Of a stretch of 64,000 nucleotides of DNA, positions 41,885 to 54,415 are shown in pieces. Origin of the DNA: Ypsolopha sequella (lineage: Eukaryota > Arthropoda > Insecta > Lepidoptera > Ypsolophidae); NCBI GenBank assembly GCA_934047225.1, contig OW204012.1:868001-932000 (forward strand), in the 5' to 3' direction. The notes under the pieces were generated by a model, which was given only the letters and a program-made list of their open reading frames with translations, had not been told where the DNA came from and did not search any database. The first letter of the stretch is position 1. Every line of letters starts with the position of its first letter. Both the position numbers and the translations under genes were made by a program.

Positions 41885-42197
41885 ATGGGATTTGGTCGGC
41901 CGCCTGGATTCGTGCTGGGGGTTCGGTTGGTGATCATTGAACCTTGTTCCTGGTCCCTGCTGGCCGGGTTTCCGGTGTAGGATCGAGTGGTTGATTGGAT
42001 TTCACCTTATATAATATATATTATACCTATAATTTTAATCGTATGTATATTGCTACATAAATTAAATGAACCTTTAATCTAGTTCATGTACATTTATTAT
42101 TTTATTACATATATTTTTTATAAGATTAAATTTTGACTTGTGAAACGTGTATTTTATATACCTACTTTGCAAAATAAACTATTTGCATTTGAATTTG
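41885..42197 (+). mobile_element. LINE 3' end with (TTTGAA)n tail, copy 3
   Basis: The longest of the three: tgggggttcggttggtgatcattgaacc ... tagttcatgtacatttatta ... aactatttgcatttgaattt. Confidence 0.7.
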
Positions 42198-42407
42198 GAA
42201 TGTTATTATTATATTTAAGGCCAAGTCCATTAACATTTTCTAGATCTATGTATAAGTCGAACTAAAAATCGTAAAATTTGAGTAATATCTTAACAATAGA
42301 CTCCAAAAATACGTCAATGCAACTGTTTTTTACCAAAGTGAAGCTGAATGTACATTTATTATTTTAGAAAAAATCAATATAAGTCAAACATTGAAAATAT
42401 TTTATAT

Positions 42408-42548
42408 AAAAACGGCTCACCTCAATAATGTTATGATCGGGAAAGCCGACCATTTTCAGCAGATTTAGACTCGCCCAGATGAAGGCAGTCTGCTGAAACT
42501 GGTCGGCTTTCCCGACCATAACACGTATTGAGGTGAGCCGTTTTTATA
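42408..42548. mobile_element. Foldback MITE
   Basis: aaaacggctcacctcaataa and ttgaggtgagccgtttt, with inner arms gggaaagccgaccattttca / ctgaaactggtcggctttcc. Confidence 0.85.
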
Positions 42549-42559
42549 TAAGTCATGAA

Positions 42560-45038
42560 TTATTCTCAAGTCTCATTTAATTCTATAATTGAAAATGTTA
42601 TTCAGATTAATAACCACCAAAAATAATGATTGAAAACGTCCACAGTCATGCTAAAATACGATTTCTCTTGAAACAAGTTTTCAATTTGCGCCCGCGACGA
42701 AATCGGCATGATTAGTTTGTCCTCGCAAGTTTCATGAAGCGTGCACCTTATAGGAAAATTAAACAGCGTGACATTTGGCCACGCCCACAACTGAGTTGAT
42801 CGAGAAAAAAAATCTGAAACATCACTAAAATCACAGAAAACAAGAAAAATAATTTTTATTGTTTTTTTTATTTATTTATTTTTGCCTATGTTCACAAGAT
42901 ATCCTACAGCCGTTTTCTATATGTAGGCATGTACCCAGTATTTTGTTTCGGAAGGAGTTTTCGCTGGTATTTGATTAAATAAAACGTCCTGCTAATTTTA
43001 AATGTTATGTTCAGGCTCTCAAGCCCCCCCCCCCCTCTCGGCTACGTGCCTGTCTACCTGAAAGAGCCCAAACTTGGTATGTTTTGAAAATGTTATTTTG
43101 TTTTTAGAAAACGAATGGCTGAAATGAGTTGATGTAGTATATGTTTACAATCAGCTCAATAGTAACACAAAAACCATTATGAGAGCGCCGATTTCTGGAA
43201 AACATATATTTCGGAAAGAAAGAAGTCAGCTTATATGTTATTTCGGTAGTAACACATTTTAAAACTTTTTAGTGAATGTCTGCTACTACGTTTGAATTCG
43301 GTTAAAATCTTATTTTCCAGTTTTCAAGTATCAAAAATTTATCTACGAGTTGTTTTCTTTTTTGTCTATAAGCAATTCCCGAAAATTCTTAATAAATATA
43401 TCACAAACCATTTGCCAAAAACGCTGTTTATTAATTTTGTTTTTATAACATTCTAGCGGATAATCCCATAAACATGGACCGGACTCTACCGCTTCGATCA
43501 ACGTAACATTGTTTATTCGATGACAGTAAAAAAGCGCAAAGGAAGCAACCATCCGCTATGAGATAAAAATTCAACTGAGAATTCCAGCTTTGATCTCAAT
43601 GAAACTTTGCACACATCTTTATATATGTTTCCCTTCTCCCCCACACCGCACTCCAACCCATCTCTCATCAAGATATTCAAAAAGCGCCGAATTTGTGAAA
43701 TGGTTTCAGGAAAAAACAATTTTCCATGAAATGGTAATTGTTTATTTATAGAAAAGTGTATGAACTTAGTCTTCTTTACATGAACGACGTCTGTATTACT
43801 GTAATTTTTTTTTCATTTCCAGTATATATAAAAATATACAACTTAACGAGGCAATATTATGATGGTGTTTCTTCAAATTTTGCTTTTTGGGCTTTTTGGA
43901 GACGTAGTTAGATGTCGCTAGATAATACTTATGAAAAAATGTGAAGAAAATAAGCTGTTGACTTCACATTCAATTTTTACCTTTTGTATGAATCTAAAGA
44001 AAAATCCAGGCGTAAAGGGGCCTCCTCAGAAGGACTTTTACGTATATCATAAATTCTATTAAAAATAAGGAAGTCGCTTCGCTCAGCTCCCTTAATTTAT
44101 TTAAATTTAAACCCAACACGCTCTTAGTCACTTAGCTCGTCGTTGCACCTGATTTTGACTATTTGTTTAAATTTTTTTTTTCCTTACTCTGGTAATAAAA
44201 TTATTAAAAAGCTTCTGACGATTCGAACCTCGACAACTAGTTACCAAAACTTTCAGCGGTGCTTTACCACTATAACAAAGGTTTGATATCTGAAGTGACG
44301 AATTAAAAGAATATAAATAATTTAATCACGTTACCTCTAGCAGCTGTCCCAAATGCCGGCTCCGGCATCCATCTCAAATGCCGGATCCGGCAGCTGAGGC
44401 ACTTCTTTAAATTTTTAAACCTTTTTTTTTTATTATAGGGTCCATTTCAAAACGTGTGGTAGAGTGATCCCGTAAAAAAAAGTGTTTTAGAACAGGTCGG
44501 GGTAATAAACGAAATAACCTCAAATGAATTTCAAGGGAGGGAAACCAAAATTACTTTTTGTAGTCGCTAAGAAAGGAAAATAAATGCTATTAACGAAATA
44601 TAAAGCATAACAGCTTTTGCATTTTCAAGACATAATTCTATCGCAGCAGTTCCGAAAAGAGCAAATATTAAAAATGGGAAGAAAATGGAGCTCTTACGAT
44701 CATTATTCATTATGCAACTTTCACAATTCTTCACAACAACCTTTCTTCCCCTTAAAAATGTTATATAATTGTTTCAAGTTTTGAATTTTCTCCAATATCC
44801 GGGAAAACTCTGAAATGTCAACTGTCAGGCGAATTTTAACAGCGTAAAAATCGCACTATCCCTCAAAAATTCTAAACACTATCCAGTGCGATTATTCACA
44901 TTTCTCCATGGACATAGAATACTTTTTTTTCTTTAACTAGACTGATAAAGGCTCTTTGGCCGTATGGAATTCTAAACGTCAAACGTTGTTAGGTTTCCCG
45001 TCCTGGCTCAGAGCTGATCCCTTATTGTCTAACTTCAA
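42560..45038. other. No gene seen; one tRNA-like remnant
   Basis: AT-rich. A C-run lies at 43,025-43,036 and a small ccggc-rich duplication (aaatgccggctccggcatcc) at 44,345-44,395. No exon with splice borders was found. Confidence 0.5.
44213..44285 (-). tRNA. Degenerate tRNA-like sequence
   Basis: Minus strand has tagtggtaaagcacc (D-arm/A-box-like), accgc-tgaaagt-ttggt as a weak anticodon arm, and cgaggttcgaatcgtc (B box with mismatches), then gaagcttttt. The stems are poor; it is likely a fossil or a SINE piece. Confidence 0.3.
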
Positions 45039-45041
45039 CAT

Positions 45042-45141
45042 CTATCGCTATTGCTTTCAAAAGTACGCGTGATTGGCTAGAAGTGATGAGTCACGTCATT
45101 TCTAGCCAATCACGTTACATTTTAAAGCAATTGTGATAGAC
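45042..45141. mobile_element. Short foldback MITE
   Basis: ctatcgctattgctttcaaa, gcgtgattggctagaa and their inverted partners ttctagccaatcacgt, aaagcaattgtgatag. Confidence 0.8.
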
Positions 45142-45552
45142 GATTTCATGACAATTTTCTTACACAATCGCACCTCAGGTTTGGTCCAGAGAAAAAGCGG
45201 CAATATCAAAATTTTACAAAGCATTGGAATGAAATAGTTAAAAACAGCACCTTCTAGCATTCCATTGAAACGGTATCGTGTTCTGTACTGAACTGTCCAA
45301 ACAATCACTTTAAAAATTATGGGAAACATCAATTTCACAGATAAACACGGATATGATAAACAAAGTTTGATACACAATATTTATCCATCTAAAACTGTAA
45401 AAAATGGGTTAAATAGAGTATGTAGTTGAAAATTATGATTGTTTATGTTAGTGAAGTGCAATTTTTTTCAAAAACATTGCTTATTAAAGATTTTCTTACG
45501 TACGAAAATATTTGTCGTGTTTACACTGGAGGCGCACCCTTACTTCATTATT

Positions 45553-46206
45553 GGGTATTACGTCTGAATGGGGCGTTTTAAATGGGGCGCGGCACATTCG
45601 GACGTAAACTGAAATCGTCTACGTTCGAATGGAGCGGTCATAAAAATTTCAATGTAATATCAATAATTAAGTACAGTCACCTACAAAAGTGGAATCACAC
45701 CGCAAGGGAATTATAGTTTGATATAACTATTTATAAGTACTTACCGCTAAGTGTTTTATCCCATTTAATTCACAAACATAACGCACTATACGAGCAGACT
45801 GTTGCAAAAACTACAGTGAACAGACCGCAAAAAAAAATGCTTTGCGCTGGTCCTCTGACGTCACACTCGTCACAGATAAGCAGTTCATTTGTGATCGGTT
45901 GACCAGAAAGGGTCATTGTTAAACTGGCTACCTGAGATCGTGCAAACCAGGTTATGATGATCTGTTTCTGTCATGTCATGTTTCTGTACGTATTTGATTT
46001 AAACCAAGTAAATATATAGTTAGTGTAGAGTAAATCTTACTGATATGATGATAAAAAAATAACATTGCCAAATGTTCATATATTCTGTAAGTGACAGTAC
46101 CGTTTACAATTTTTACGACCGCCCCATTCGAACGTATTCGATTTCAGTTTACGTCCGAATGTGCCGCGCCCCATTCAAAACGCTCCATGCGACGTAATAC
46201 CCCATT
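45553..46206. mobile_element. Foldback element, ~100-bp arms
   Basis: gggtattacgtctgaatggg, cggcacattcggacgtaaac on the left; gtttacgtccgaatgtgccg and ctccatgcgacgtaataccc on the right. 650 bp, no open frame. Confidence 0.85.
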
Positions 46207-46327
46207 ATTACACACATTAACACTCGATTTTAAAAAGCCAAGATATTAAACCATTCTGTTTATTTTATAAGTAACCATTGTTTTCATTTATAAAAATAAG
46301 ATTGTGTACGAAAAATAGTGAAACCTA

Positions 46328-46424
46328 CCTGCGGTCCGTAATAGAATTACAATGGATCATAAGCCATTCACTTCATACTTTCGTAATCGATTTTAGCGAT
46401 ATAATTCTATTTCGGAACGCAGGG
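46328..46424. mobile_element. GCGGTCCG MITE, copy 2
   Basis: Almost identical over its length to 40,288-40,385. Confidence 0.85.
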
Positions 46425-47095
46425 AATATGTAACGGTTGAACCAAAAAACGCCTCTGATTTCTAATACTCACGAGCAGGTTGCCATCTGTTTTCAAGTAG
46501 CAAAACTAATTCATGTGTTCATGTGACAGCGCTATCTGTAGTGTAATCATAAAACCAATCTGGGTTAGTTATCATCTGATAGATGGCATTACATTTTGAG
46601 AGCCATCCAGTATCAAGTGACAATATTACAAAACTAAAGTAAATTTTCTTCAAAAATATTTCTTTTTAAACCATGAACAGAACAGAAGAATAAAATAATG
46701 TCATTTATTTATTTGTCATTTTACTGATCAAATGATTTAGTTTTACAGAAAAATTCTAAATTAATTAATCTACTGAATCAAGTCCTGCGAAAAATTCGAA
46801 TGTGTATAACTTAGGTATATCATTTCTTTACATAATATTGTGAACAAGTTTTAACAATTATTTTTGAAGGAGATGTGAGTACTTTTATATTTTTTTCTGA
46901 CCTGCGGATTAGCTCAAGAGAATACCGTTTCTCTCCGACTGTCGTAGTTCGCTAACAAACTTGGTAAATACTTTGGTGGCATAGTTTGCCGTGGCATAAA
47001 ACTTCATCAAACTGGGCACATATTTTGGAGTTATGAGTCCCTTTTCTTCTGCGTTTCACTAATGTACAACAATTTAACCTGAACTTCTATGTATA
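46425..47095. other. No gene seen
   Basis: AT-rich sequence between two repeats, without a recognised motif. Confidence 0.5.
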
Positions 47096-48267
47096 TATAC
47101 AACATGTAACAGAAAGGTGTAACCATATTTGAAGAGCTTATTCAGTCAATGGTATAGAACAACTTTTACTATGGAACAAACCCTGTATCTCGAAAAATAA
47201 ATAGTTTTTCATAGAAAAATGCAGGAAGGACTCTTATATAAGTATATGTACCTATGTATATGTTTTGGGCGGGGGAGGGGAGGGGAAGGAGGGTATAATT
47301 CCTCCCCCCAAGGGGGGGTGGGTACCGGAAATCAATAGTTTTTTTTATAATTTTTTTTCAAAATAAAAAAAATCTAGTTTATTTTAGGTAGGATGAAATA
47401 ACTTGAATATTAAGTATACGTATAGTGGGATGGGGGGTAGTGAAATTTGTTTATTAAAAAAAAATAAAAAATAACCTAATTTTTTTGTCTCTATAACTTT
47501 ATATAACCAAAATGACTTCTGCAATTGCTTCGGCGTTGCGGAAAGTGCAGCCCCTTCGCCCTTGCGTAACAAAGCACAGTCACCCATGCTCACCTTGGCT
47601 TTTTATATACACTCTAGGGGTAGTACCCACAAGACTGTATAGATTCAGGGTGCTCTGATTCGGTTTTGGAACATATTCAACCTATTTTTTGCATGAAGTC
47701 AGGTTAGTCAGGTGCTCTGATTCGGTTTTGCAACAGATTCGACCTATTTTTTCTATTAAATCACTAATCAGCACCAATACAACAAAAATGCAACCTATTA
47801 TTTTTGATAAGCTAAATAAAAGACATGCATAAACTTTATAAACTTTGAATGAAATCACAAATAAAACAAAATGCCTGCATTGGTTTTATACTAGTCCTTT
47901 GAGCCAATTTTTAGCGAAATACAACAAAAAAAAAAATTAAATTACGTCAATTTTAATGCGTGACTCACAGCAGTTTCGAAACAAAACCAAAAAAAAAATC
48001 AAGTCATAAAATCAATTAAAATTGCACCTTAAGACAATTTTTGAGGTTATTTTACGAAACTTGAACATTTTTTTTTTGGGAAAACTATTGATTTCCGGTA
48101 ACTGAAATTTCGTGAGATTAATGAGAATAACAAGAGCTATTCTGGAAAAAAAAATGAAGGTACCTTTGTACATATACTCTTATAAGAGACGAGCCAAAGT
48201 TGTTCTATACCATTGACTGAATAAGCTCTTCAAATATGGTTACACCTTTCTGTTACACCTTGTATAT
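47096..48267. mobile_element. Non-autonomous TIR element, family A, copy 2
   Basis: Ends match copy 1 (2977-3881): tacaacatgtaacagaaagg ... cagtcaatggtatagaacaa, and the inverted right end. The interior differs strongly and includes a G-rich run (gggcgggggaggggagggga) near 47,267. Confidence 0.7.
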
Positions 48268-48520
48268 GTCGTGGCCACATCGTAGAATTGACCATTTCAT
48301 GATCTTTTATTTTAAGATAGACGATGCTACTTTTCGATGTTTTTTGGGTGTAATTTTTTTTTATTTTTATATTTGCCGGTAAAGGACATGATATATTGTA
48401 TTCTATGAAAATCATGTCTTCTTTAGGATGTCGTAAAAGGCGACTAAGGGATCATGAAAAGGTACGCCAACAATATAATATGTCTTTGTGGTACATCGAT
48501 AATACTACTTTATACCCTTT

Positions 48521-50128
48521 TTGATGAGCATTTTGATGAGCTTAAAAAATGATAGTGCCCCTGGCCATGATAAAATATCTAATAAATACTTGAAATTTGT
48601 CAGTAATGAGGTTGTCCCAATAATTGCGCATTTAGCTAATGTCTGTTTTAAAAAAGGGGTGTTCCCGAGAATATTAAAACAAGCTGTTGTTACACCTGTG
48701 TATAAGAGTGGAGACAGAGACAATATAAATAACTACAGGCCGATCTCCGTCCTGCCTGCGATATCAAAAATTATTGAGAAATTAATCAATAATCGGCTCT
48801 TAGATTACCTTGAAACTCACAAAATTCTCTCCGAATTTCAGTTTGGTTTTAGAAAACAGAAATCCACCGAGGATGCTGTTGCAGCTTTATCATCTTTGAT
48901 AATTAATAATTTAGATAAAGGAATCAAATGCATGGCGGTGTATCTTGATATCAAGAAAGCCTTCGATTCCGTCTCTGTCTCCATTCTTTTGCAAAAGCTA
49001 GAAAGACTGGGTATTAGAGGGACCCCCTTGGATCTTCTTAAAAATTATCTTTCTGAAAGGAAACAGAGCACTAGGATTGGTTCTGTTGTGAGTGATTCCT
49101 GCGAGTTGTCTGGTTTTGGTGTCCCTCAGGGTAGTGTTCTTGGGCCGTCTCTCTTCCTAATCTACATCAACGACCTGTGTAATCTACAAATCAAAAATGC
49201 CAAAGTTTTCTCCTATGCAGACGATACCGCCATTGTCTTCTCTAATCCAACTTGGGAAAATATTGCTGTGGATGCGGGGGAGGGTCTGGCACGGGTTTCT
49301 GAATGGCTTGGTGGTAACCTACTTACCCTAAATACAAGCAAGACTGTTTTCATCTGCTTTACACTGACTAATCGTACTCAACCTTCTAACAACTTTAAAA
49401 TTAAAATTCATGAATGTGGAAATAGCTTCAATAACAGCTGTTCATGCTTTTTGTTAACTAGAGTGACTTCTGTCAAATATCTTGGTGTTAAAATGGATCA
49501 AAACTTGAAATGGCATGCCCATCTTGAACTAGTTTCTAGTAGAATAAGAAAATTAATTTGGATTTTCAAATCGCTTCGCCATATTGTCCCTGCTAATAGT
49601 TTGAATAAACAGAAAGCCGATAATCAAACCAATAAGCCCAACTCTGGGAAAAATTTTTTAAACATCGTTTATACTGCACTTGCTCAGTCTGTCATAACAT
49701 ATTGCATCACAGTATGGGGTGGCGCTTTGAAAACTAAATTTCTCGACGTTGAAAGAGCTCAACGGTCGCTTATTAAGGTAATGTATTTTAAACCCTATAG
49801 ATTTCCTACGGTGGATCTTTATACACTTTGTAACTTGCTATCTCTTAGAAAATTGTATATTGTTCTTGTAATTGTTAAAAAGCACAGATCTCTTGGCTAT
49901 GACCCTAATCTCAGAAATAAAAGAAGAAAAGATATCGTTGCCTATGCTGATGTTATGAAAACTGCTTTTGGTAATTCTCAATATGATAAATTGTCTTGCC
50001 ATCTATATAATAAAATTAACAGAAAAATCGATATATATCCTATGACCAGTTTTAATTGTAAAAATGCAGTATCTGCATGGTTAAAACCTTTGCTATATAA
50101 TGAGGTTGAAAAACTACTTGAAATGTAA
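48521..50128 (+). CDS. LINE reverse transcriptase, 5'-truncated, open frame
   Basis: 535 codons without a stop. Motifs: APGHDKIS (residue 13), VVTPVYKSGD and NYRPISVLP (56-79), FQFGFRKQKST (106-116), motif A YLDIKKAFDSV (Asp143), motif B GVPQGSVLGPSLFLIYINDL (200-219), catalytic SYADD (Asp234, Asp235), then a VKYLGVKMD thumb motif and a post-RT region to the stop. The pattern fits the CR1/jockey group. The endonuclease and any ORF1 are missing, so this is a 5'-truncated insertion. The protein would be a cytoplasmic polymerase for target-primed reverse transcription. The open frame indicates a recent copy. Confidence 0.88.
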   Translation: MMSILMSLKNDSAPGHDKISNKYLKFVSNEVVPIIAHLANVCFKKGVFPRILKQAVVTPVYKSGDRDNINNYRPISVLPAISKIIEKLINNRLLDYLETHKILSEFQFGFRKQKSTEDAVAALSSLIINNLDKGIKCMAVYLDIKKAFDSVSVSILLQKLERLGIRGTPLDLLKNYLSERKQSTRIGSVVSDSCELSGFGVPQGSVLGPSLFLIYINDLCNLQIKNAKVFSYADDTAIVFSNPTWENIAVDAGEGLARVSEWLGGNLLTLNTSKTVFICFTLTNRTQPSNNFKIKIHECGNSFNNSCSCFLLTRVTSVKYLGVKMDQNLKWHAHLELVSSRIRKLIWIFKSLRHIVPANSLNKQKADNQTNKPNSGKNFLNIVYTALAQSVITYCITVWGGALKTKFLDVERAQRSLIKVMYFKPYRFPTVDLYTLCNLLSLRKLYIVLVIVKKHRSLGYDPNLRNKRRKDIVAYADVMKTAFGNSQYDKLSCHLYNKINRKIDIYPMTSFNCKNAVSAWLKPLLYNEVEKLLEM

Positions 50129-50398
50129 TAGATAGGTATATTAAGATACATCACACCCACACACACTTACACACCCTCTCTCATACACACATACACACAC
50201 TCTTAATTTCAAACTTGTACAAATTTTATATGTTAAGCGCAACTTAAATGTAGATGGTCCTATGGAAGAGCAGGTCTTCCTAACACAGATGTCCCTTTGA
50301 ACATCTAATAGGAGGCCCTGGCCACTAAATGTATTCACATATATGTATTCAAATCCTTTGTTGTGCAATAAATAATTTTCATTTTCATTTTCATTTTT
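50129..50398 (+). mobile_element. LINE 3' UTR and (ATTTTC)n tail
   Basis: cacacccacacacacttaca, ataggaggccctggccacta and aataaataattttcattttc follow the stop. The tandem hexamer is the 3' terminus of the element above. Confidence 0.8.
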
Positions 50399-50649
50399 CA
50401 TACCCGAAAGCACAAAATAACCACTTACAGAAGGTTCACTCCTCATATCATAACCTAAAGTATCAGTCATTCGTCTGTTACCGGCCTTCGAAAATTTTTG
50501 CGGAATTCCCTCGAAAGACTGATTACCGCCTTGGCTCTTGGCTGCTTCTGGGCCAGCGCACCAGGGGCGGATCCAGGGGGAGGGGGGGCGCATTCTGATT
50601 CTGACAAGGTTCGGGGCTCGAGTAAAAATAATAGGTATTTACTTATAAA

Positions 50650-51110
50650 ATTTATTTATTTATTTATTTACAAACAAGGAGTACAAACAGAGAGAGGCAC
50701 ATAACATCTTACAGTAAAGTTATAGGTATTTTTTCATTGTACCACTATCCTTAGCATACTCACAGATAATATAAATGTTTGAAGTGACGCAGACAGGAGA
50801 TAAAGATAAAAGTAATATTATATTTTTGTTTAAAGAATTATACTACAAAGCTAAAACCCACAACCAATCTTAAAACTAACATGCACACAGAAAATTATAA
50901 AGATTAATTAATTGTCAGAAAGCGCTTTCTTCACTTGTCTTTTATAACACATATATGAACAATTACTGAAGTCGATATTCAAGAAATTCTCATTGTAACT
51001 CTTACACATTCGGTATAGTGGATCTCTTTTACCTGTTTCTTTTTTTACAGACTTTAGAACAAAGACAACTTTAGGTATGGTACTACGAGTGAGCAACTTA
51101 GGAACTTTTG
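50650..51110 (-). pseudogene. LINE 3' end, second copy of the SYN family
   Basis: Frame 51,096-50,908 (minus) has PLYRMCKSYNENFLNIDFSN, related to 18,691-18,467, and is followed by a 3' UTR with (aaat)n at 50,650-50,670. Confidence 0.5.
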
Positions 51111-53140
51111 CTGAAATTGCTGAAATTTACTGACAGATTCATGAGTTCATAATTCCTGTAATTCAATAGCTATTTCAATGTTTTGTTTTTTGTATGAAAG
51201 TTGATTTTAAGGTTTCATATCTACGTATAAAAATTTCATTTTTATTTTCAGTTTGATTGTAAAAATTAAATCTTCAAAAACAGTTCGTCCTAAATGCCAT
51301 CCATTTCCATTAAATTTCTTAATAATTTTTCACAGCTGACCCTTTTCAAAAATTAAATTAATGTTACTGTTACCTTAATGTTGTCTCATTCATACACAAA
51401 AGAAATTAAAAAGTTTGCATTTGTAATTCCTAAAAAAAATGCACAAATTTTAGTACTGAAAATTGAGTTTCCTTCAAATTCTCTATAGAAAACGGCAATT
51501 TCATATGTAAATACCTAATACAAAAAGTAAACAAAATTATGTAGTTATGTTATGTAGTTTTATTGTTAAGAAATACCTAGACCGTAGCGGGAGCTGTCTG
51601 TAGTGTTAAAATGCTGTTTTAATTTTGTTTCGCCAAAATTTGGCATAGATTAAATTATTTTAAGGTGTGTTAATTCGAAAACCATTTCGAGATTTAGGTT
51701 TAATAAGCCGTATTTTCGAAATTTTGGTTAAAAAAACCTCAAGATGATGAATATTTTTACGAAAAGGCTGCAACTTACATTTGCCCTTGTGTGACGTCAC
51801 TTGATTAATGGCTGTTTAGAAATGTGTCCTTTGCTATCAAGATAAATTTATAATAATTTGCTTCAGACTAATTTGACAGCTGGATGACAGATGAGTAGAC
51901 AGACAGAGACAGACCACTTTTTTTATAAGCAATCACACATCACAATCAGTAAAATGTCTAAAATTCTCAAGTGACAAGGTCATCGGACAATTCTTTAAAA
52001 AAATCATAAAAAAATAATGGTCAATATATATAGCAAAATAATGAAAACCATGTCCTAAAATGACGTAAATTCTCCGAAAAAAATTAAAAATAAAATCTTT
52101 TAAAAATTAAGCTATGGGAAATTTCTTGTGTGAAGAACCAGAATTGTTCATACAAAATACTTTACGCAGTCGCTAACGAGAATCGAGACCTAAACTCATG
52201 GTAACGATTAGGTTTGCCAACTTTGAAATACGAATTTGCGAGAAATGAAGATTAAAAAAGCGGATACAACAAATTTTGTTAAGATTACAATAAAATATAA
52301 ACTTTTCTTCGCAAATCAGAATGAAACGTAAATAAAACACCTGGTTATATTAATAGCAGTCCAAATTTACCTAAAAAACGGTTTAGACTATAACCTTATA
52401 GACTATAAGATTATAATAAGTTATAGTGTAATTAACATATACTTTATTAAGAGATAAATTACTTTTTAAATGTTTTTTTTTTGTGATTTGGCACTTTTAA
52501 GAATTTTTTAGTATAAAATTGTAAAAATCCTTGCATGGATAGGAAAAATTAACTGTATTAAAAATTAATGTATGTGCGTGTGTAGCTTATTCCGAAAAGT
52601 GAAACAAAACCATGAGCGGGTTGTCTCATTAAGGGTCTCAGAAACGGGACGCCCCGCGTATAGCGGGACGGTTGGCAACCCTAGTAACGACCCAGTCCAC
52701 TGTAGGTAAAACAAAATGCTGCCACAGAACACAATGTTGTGAATTACAGGCCAGTGTCGAACGGAGAGAGCTGGCAGAGTTGCTACCGACCTGACGTGTA
52801 CTGCTGCTCACTGGCGAGACTGCTGAAGATGACGGTAATACCAGAGAATATAAAATATATATTTTTTTAATACAAATTTATCCATGGGGAACCAGAACTA
52901 GGACCTAGGGATTAACCACGCTAAAATTTAGGAAGAGAATCATATAAGTTGCTGACTATAAATGTTGTCCCTCTCGATCGACGACGCTCACACGCTTGCT
53001 GCCAGCCCTAGACTAGCTCACGCACACACACAAGCGTGTGCGGACAAGCCAGATGCGCGCGTGAGAGTGTAGGTAAATAACTTGAGCGAGGACTATGAAG
53101 TGTCGGGGGTGTGATAATACACCAGCTTACAGTACTACAT
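51111..53140. other. No gene seen
   Basis: AT-rich. 51,880-51,960 is similar, inverted, to 62,640-62,705 (gattgtgatgtgtgattgct). 52,620-52,685 contains gggacgccccgcgtatagcg and ggcaaccctag, a transposon end like that in CLASP intron 4. No splice-bordered exon is evident. Confidence 0.5.
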
Positions 53141-53390
53141 ACACCTGTCTCCTAGAGGGGTAGACATATATACTACATATTTACATCTCCTACGATTCTG
53201 ACACACCTCTGACACACAATCTAGTCATTCAAGCACTTCTATTCCTGGTACTTTTGATATTTCCCTTCTTCAGTATGTCACCAATTTAGTCGGCATACCT
53301 TCCACTTGCCCACCACAAATTAATGTCGTCACTCTACTTTCATTCATGCTCTCAACATGTCCAACATGAGAATCCGTACCGGCAGAGTGG

Positions 53391-53925
53391 ACTTCCGTAG
53401 ACTTTGCGGAAGTCCCTAGGCTTAACGCCTCCCCTACTTCCGTAGACTTTGCGGAAGTCCCTGGGCTTAGCGCCTCCCCTACTTCCGTAGACTTTGCGGA
53501 AGTCCCTGGGCTTAGCGCCTCCCCTACTTCCGTAGACTTTGCGGAAGTCCCTGGCCTTAGCGCCTCCCCTACTTCCGTAGACTTTGCGGAAGTCCCTGGC
53601 CTTAGCGCCTCCCTTACTTCCGTAGACTTTGCGGAAGTCCCTAGGCTTAGCGCCTCCCCTACTTCCGTAGACTTTGCGGAAGTCCCTGGCCTTAGCGCCT
53701 CCCCTACTTCCGTAGACTTTGCGGAAGTCCCTTGGCTTAGCGCCTCCCCTACTTCCGTAGACTTTGCGGAAGTCCCTGGGCTTAGCGCCTCCCCTACTTC
53801 CGTAGACTTTGCGGAAGTCCCTGGGCTTAGCGCCTCCCCTACTTCCGTAGACTTTGCGGAAGTCCCTGGGCTTAGCGCCTCCCCTACTTCCGTAGACTTT
53901 GCGGAAGTCCCTGGGCTTAGCACCT
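53391..53925 (-). repeat. 45-bp tandem array, 12 copies, hairpin in each unit
   Basis: Unit acttccgtagactttgcgga agtccctgggcttagcgcct cccct, spacing 45 bp. acttccg and cggaagt in every unit pair as a hairpin. Few substitutions, clustered at ctgg[gc]cttag. Several frames stay open because 45 is a multiple of 3; the resulting 15-residue peptide repeat is not taken as a gene. Confidence 0.9.
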
Positions 53926-54109
53926 ACTTTCATTCTCACATTTTCTAGTAAAGCGCACTCTAAAACTAACTTATATTTACGTAATTTGCGGTCTTATAGG
54001 TTGCAGTTGGTTTCAATATAGTTAATCTTGATCAATAAATCTAGACAAAAACAAAAGTGCTAGCCTGAACAAAATTTGGGTACTTATTTAAATTAGGTTA
54101 AGTGGTAAA

Positions 54110-54415
54110 GGCACTTGCCCTCTAACTTATTCGGGGGAGAGTACGAGGACATCTCTCAAACAGGTACAGTCAGGTGGTTCACCATGCCTGGGACCGATTG
54201 ATGAGGATATATTAATCCCCAATTGCCGGCTCTTATATAAACACACACTTGTGACGGGCAGCGGTGGTACTGGTGTAAAGGTTTTGGCACCGCGCTCACC
54301 ACCTACCCAGCGGGCATTTCTTCCAGGAAGACCGCTAAAAGTGGCGGAATCCAGGAAAGGCCTATGTTCAGCAGTCAATGATGCCAGCAGGCTAATGGAT
54401 GGATGGTAGTGACCA
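54110..54415 (+). mobile_element. LINE 3' region, copy 2, with (GGAT)n
   Basis: attcgggggagagtacgagg ... gcctgggaccgattgatgag ... ttggcaccgcgctcaccacc ... aatggatggatgg. More diverged than copy 1 at 27,530. Confidence 0.6.

Noticed and set aside
53270..53939. Long minus-strand frames with 15-residue repeats (GTSAKSTEVGEALSP and KPRDFRKVYGSRGGA)
   Set aside because: Both come from the 45-bp tandem array, which is open in more than one frame because its period is a multiple of 3. There is no splice context and no unique flanking protein sequence.
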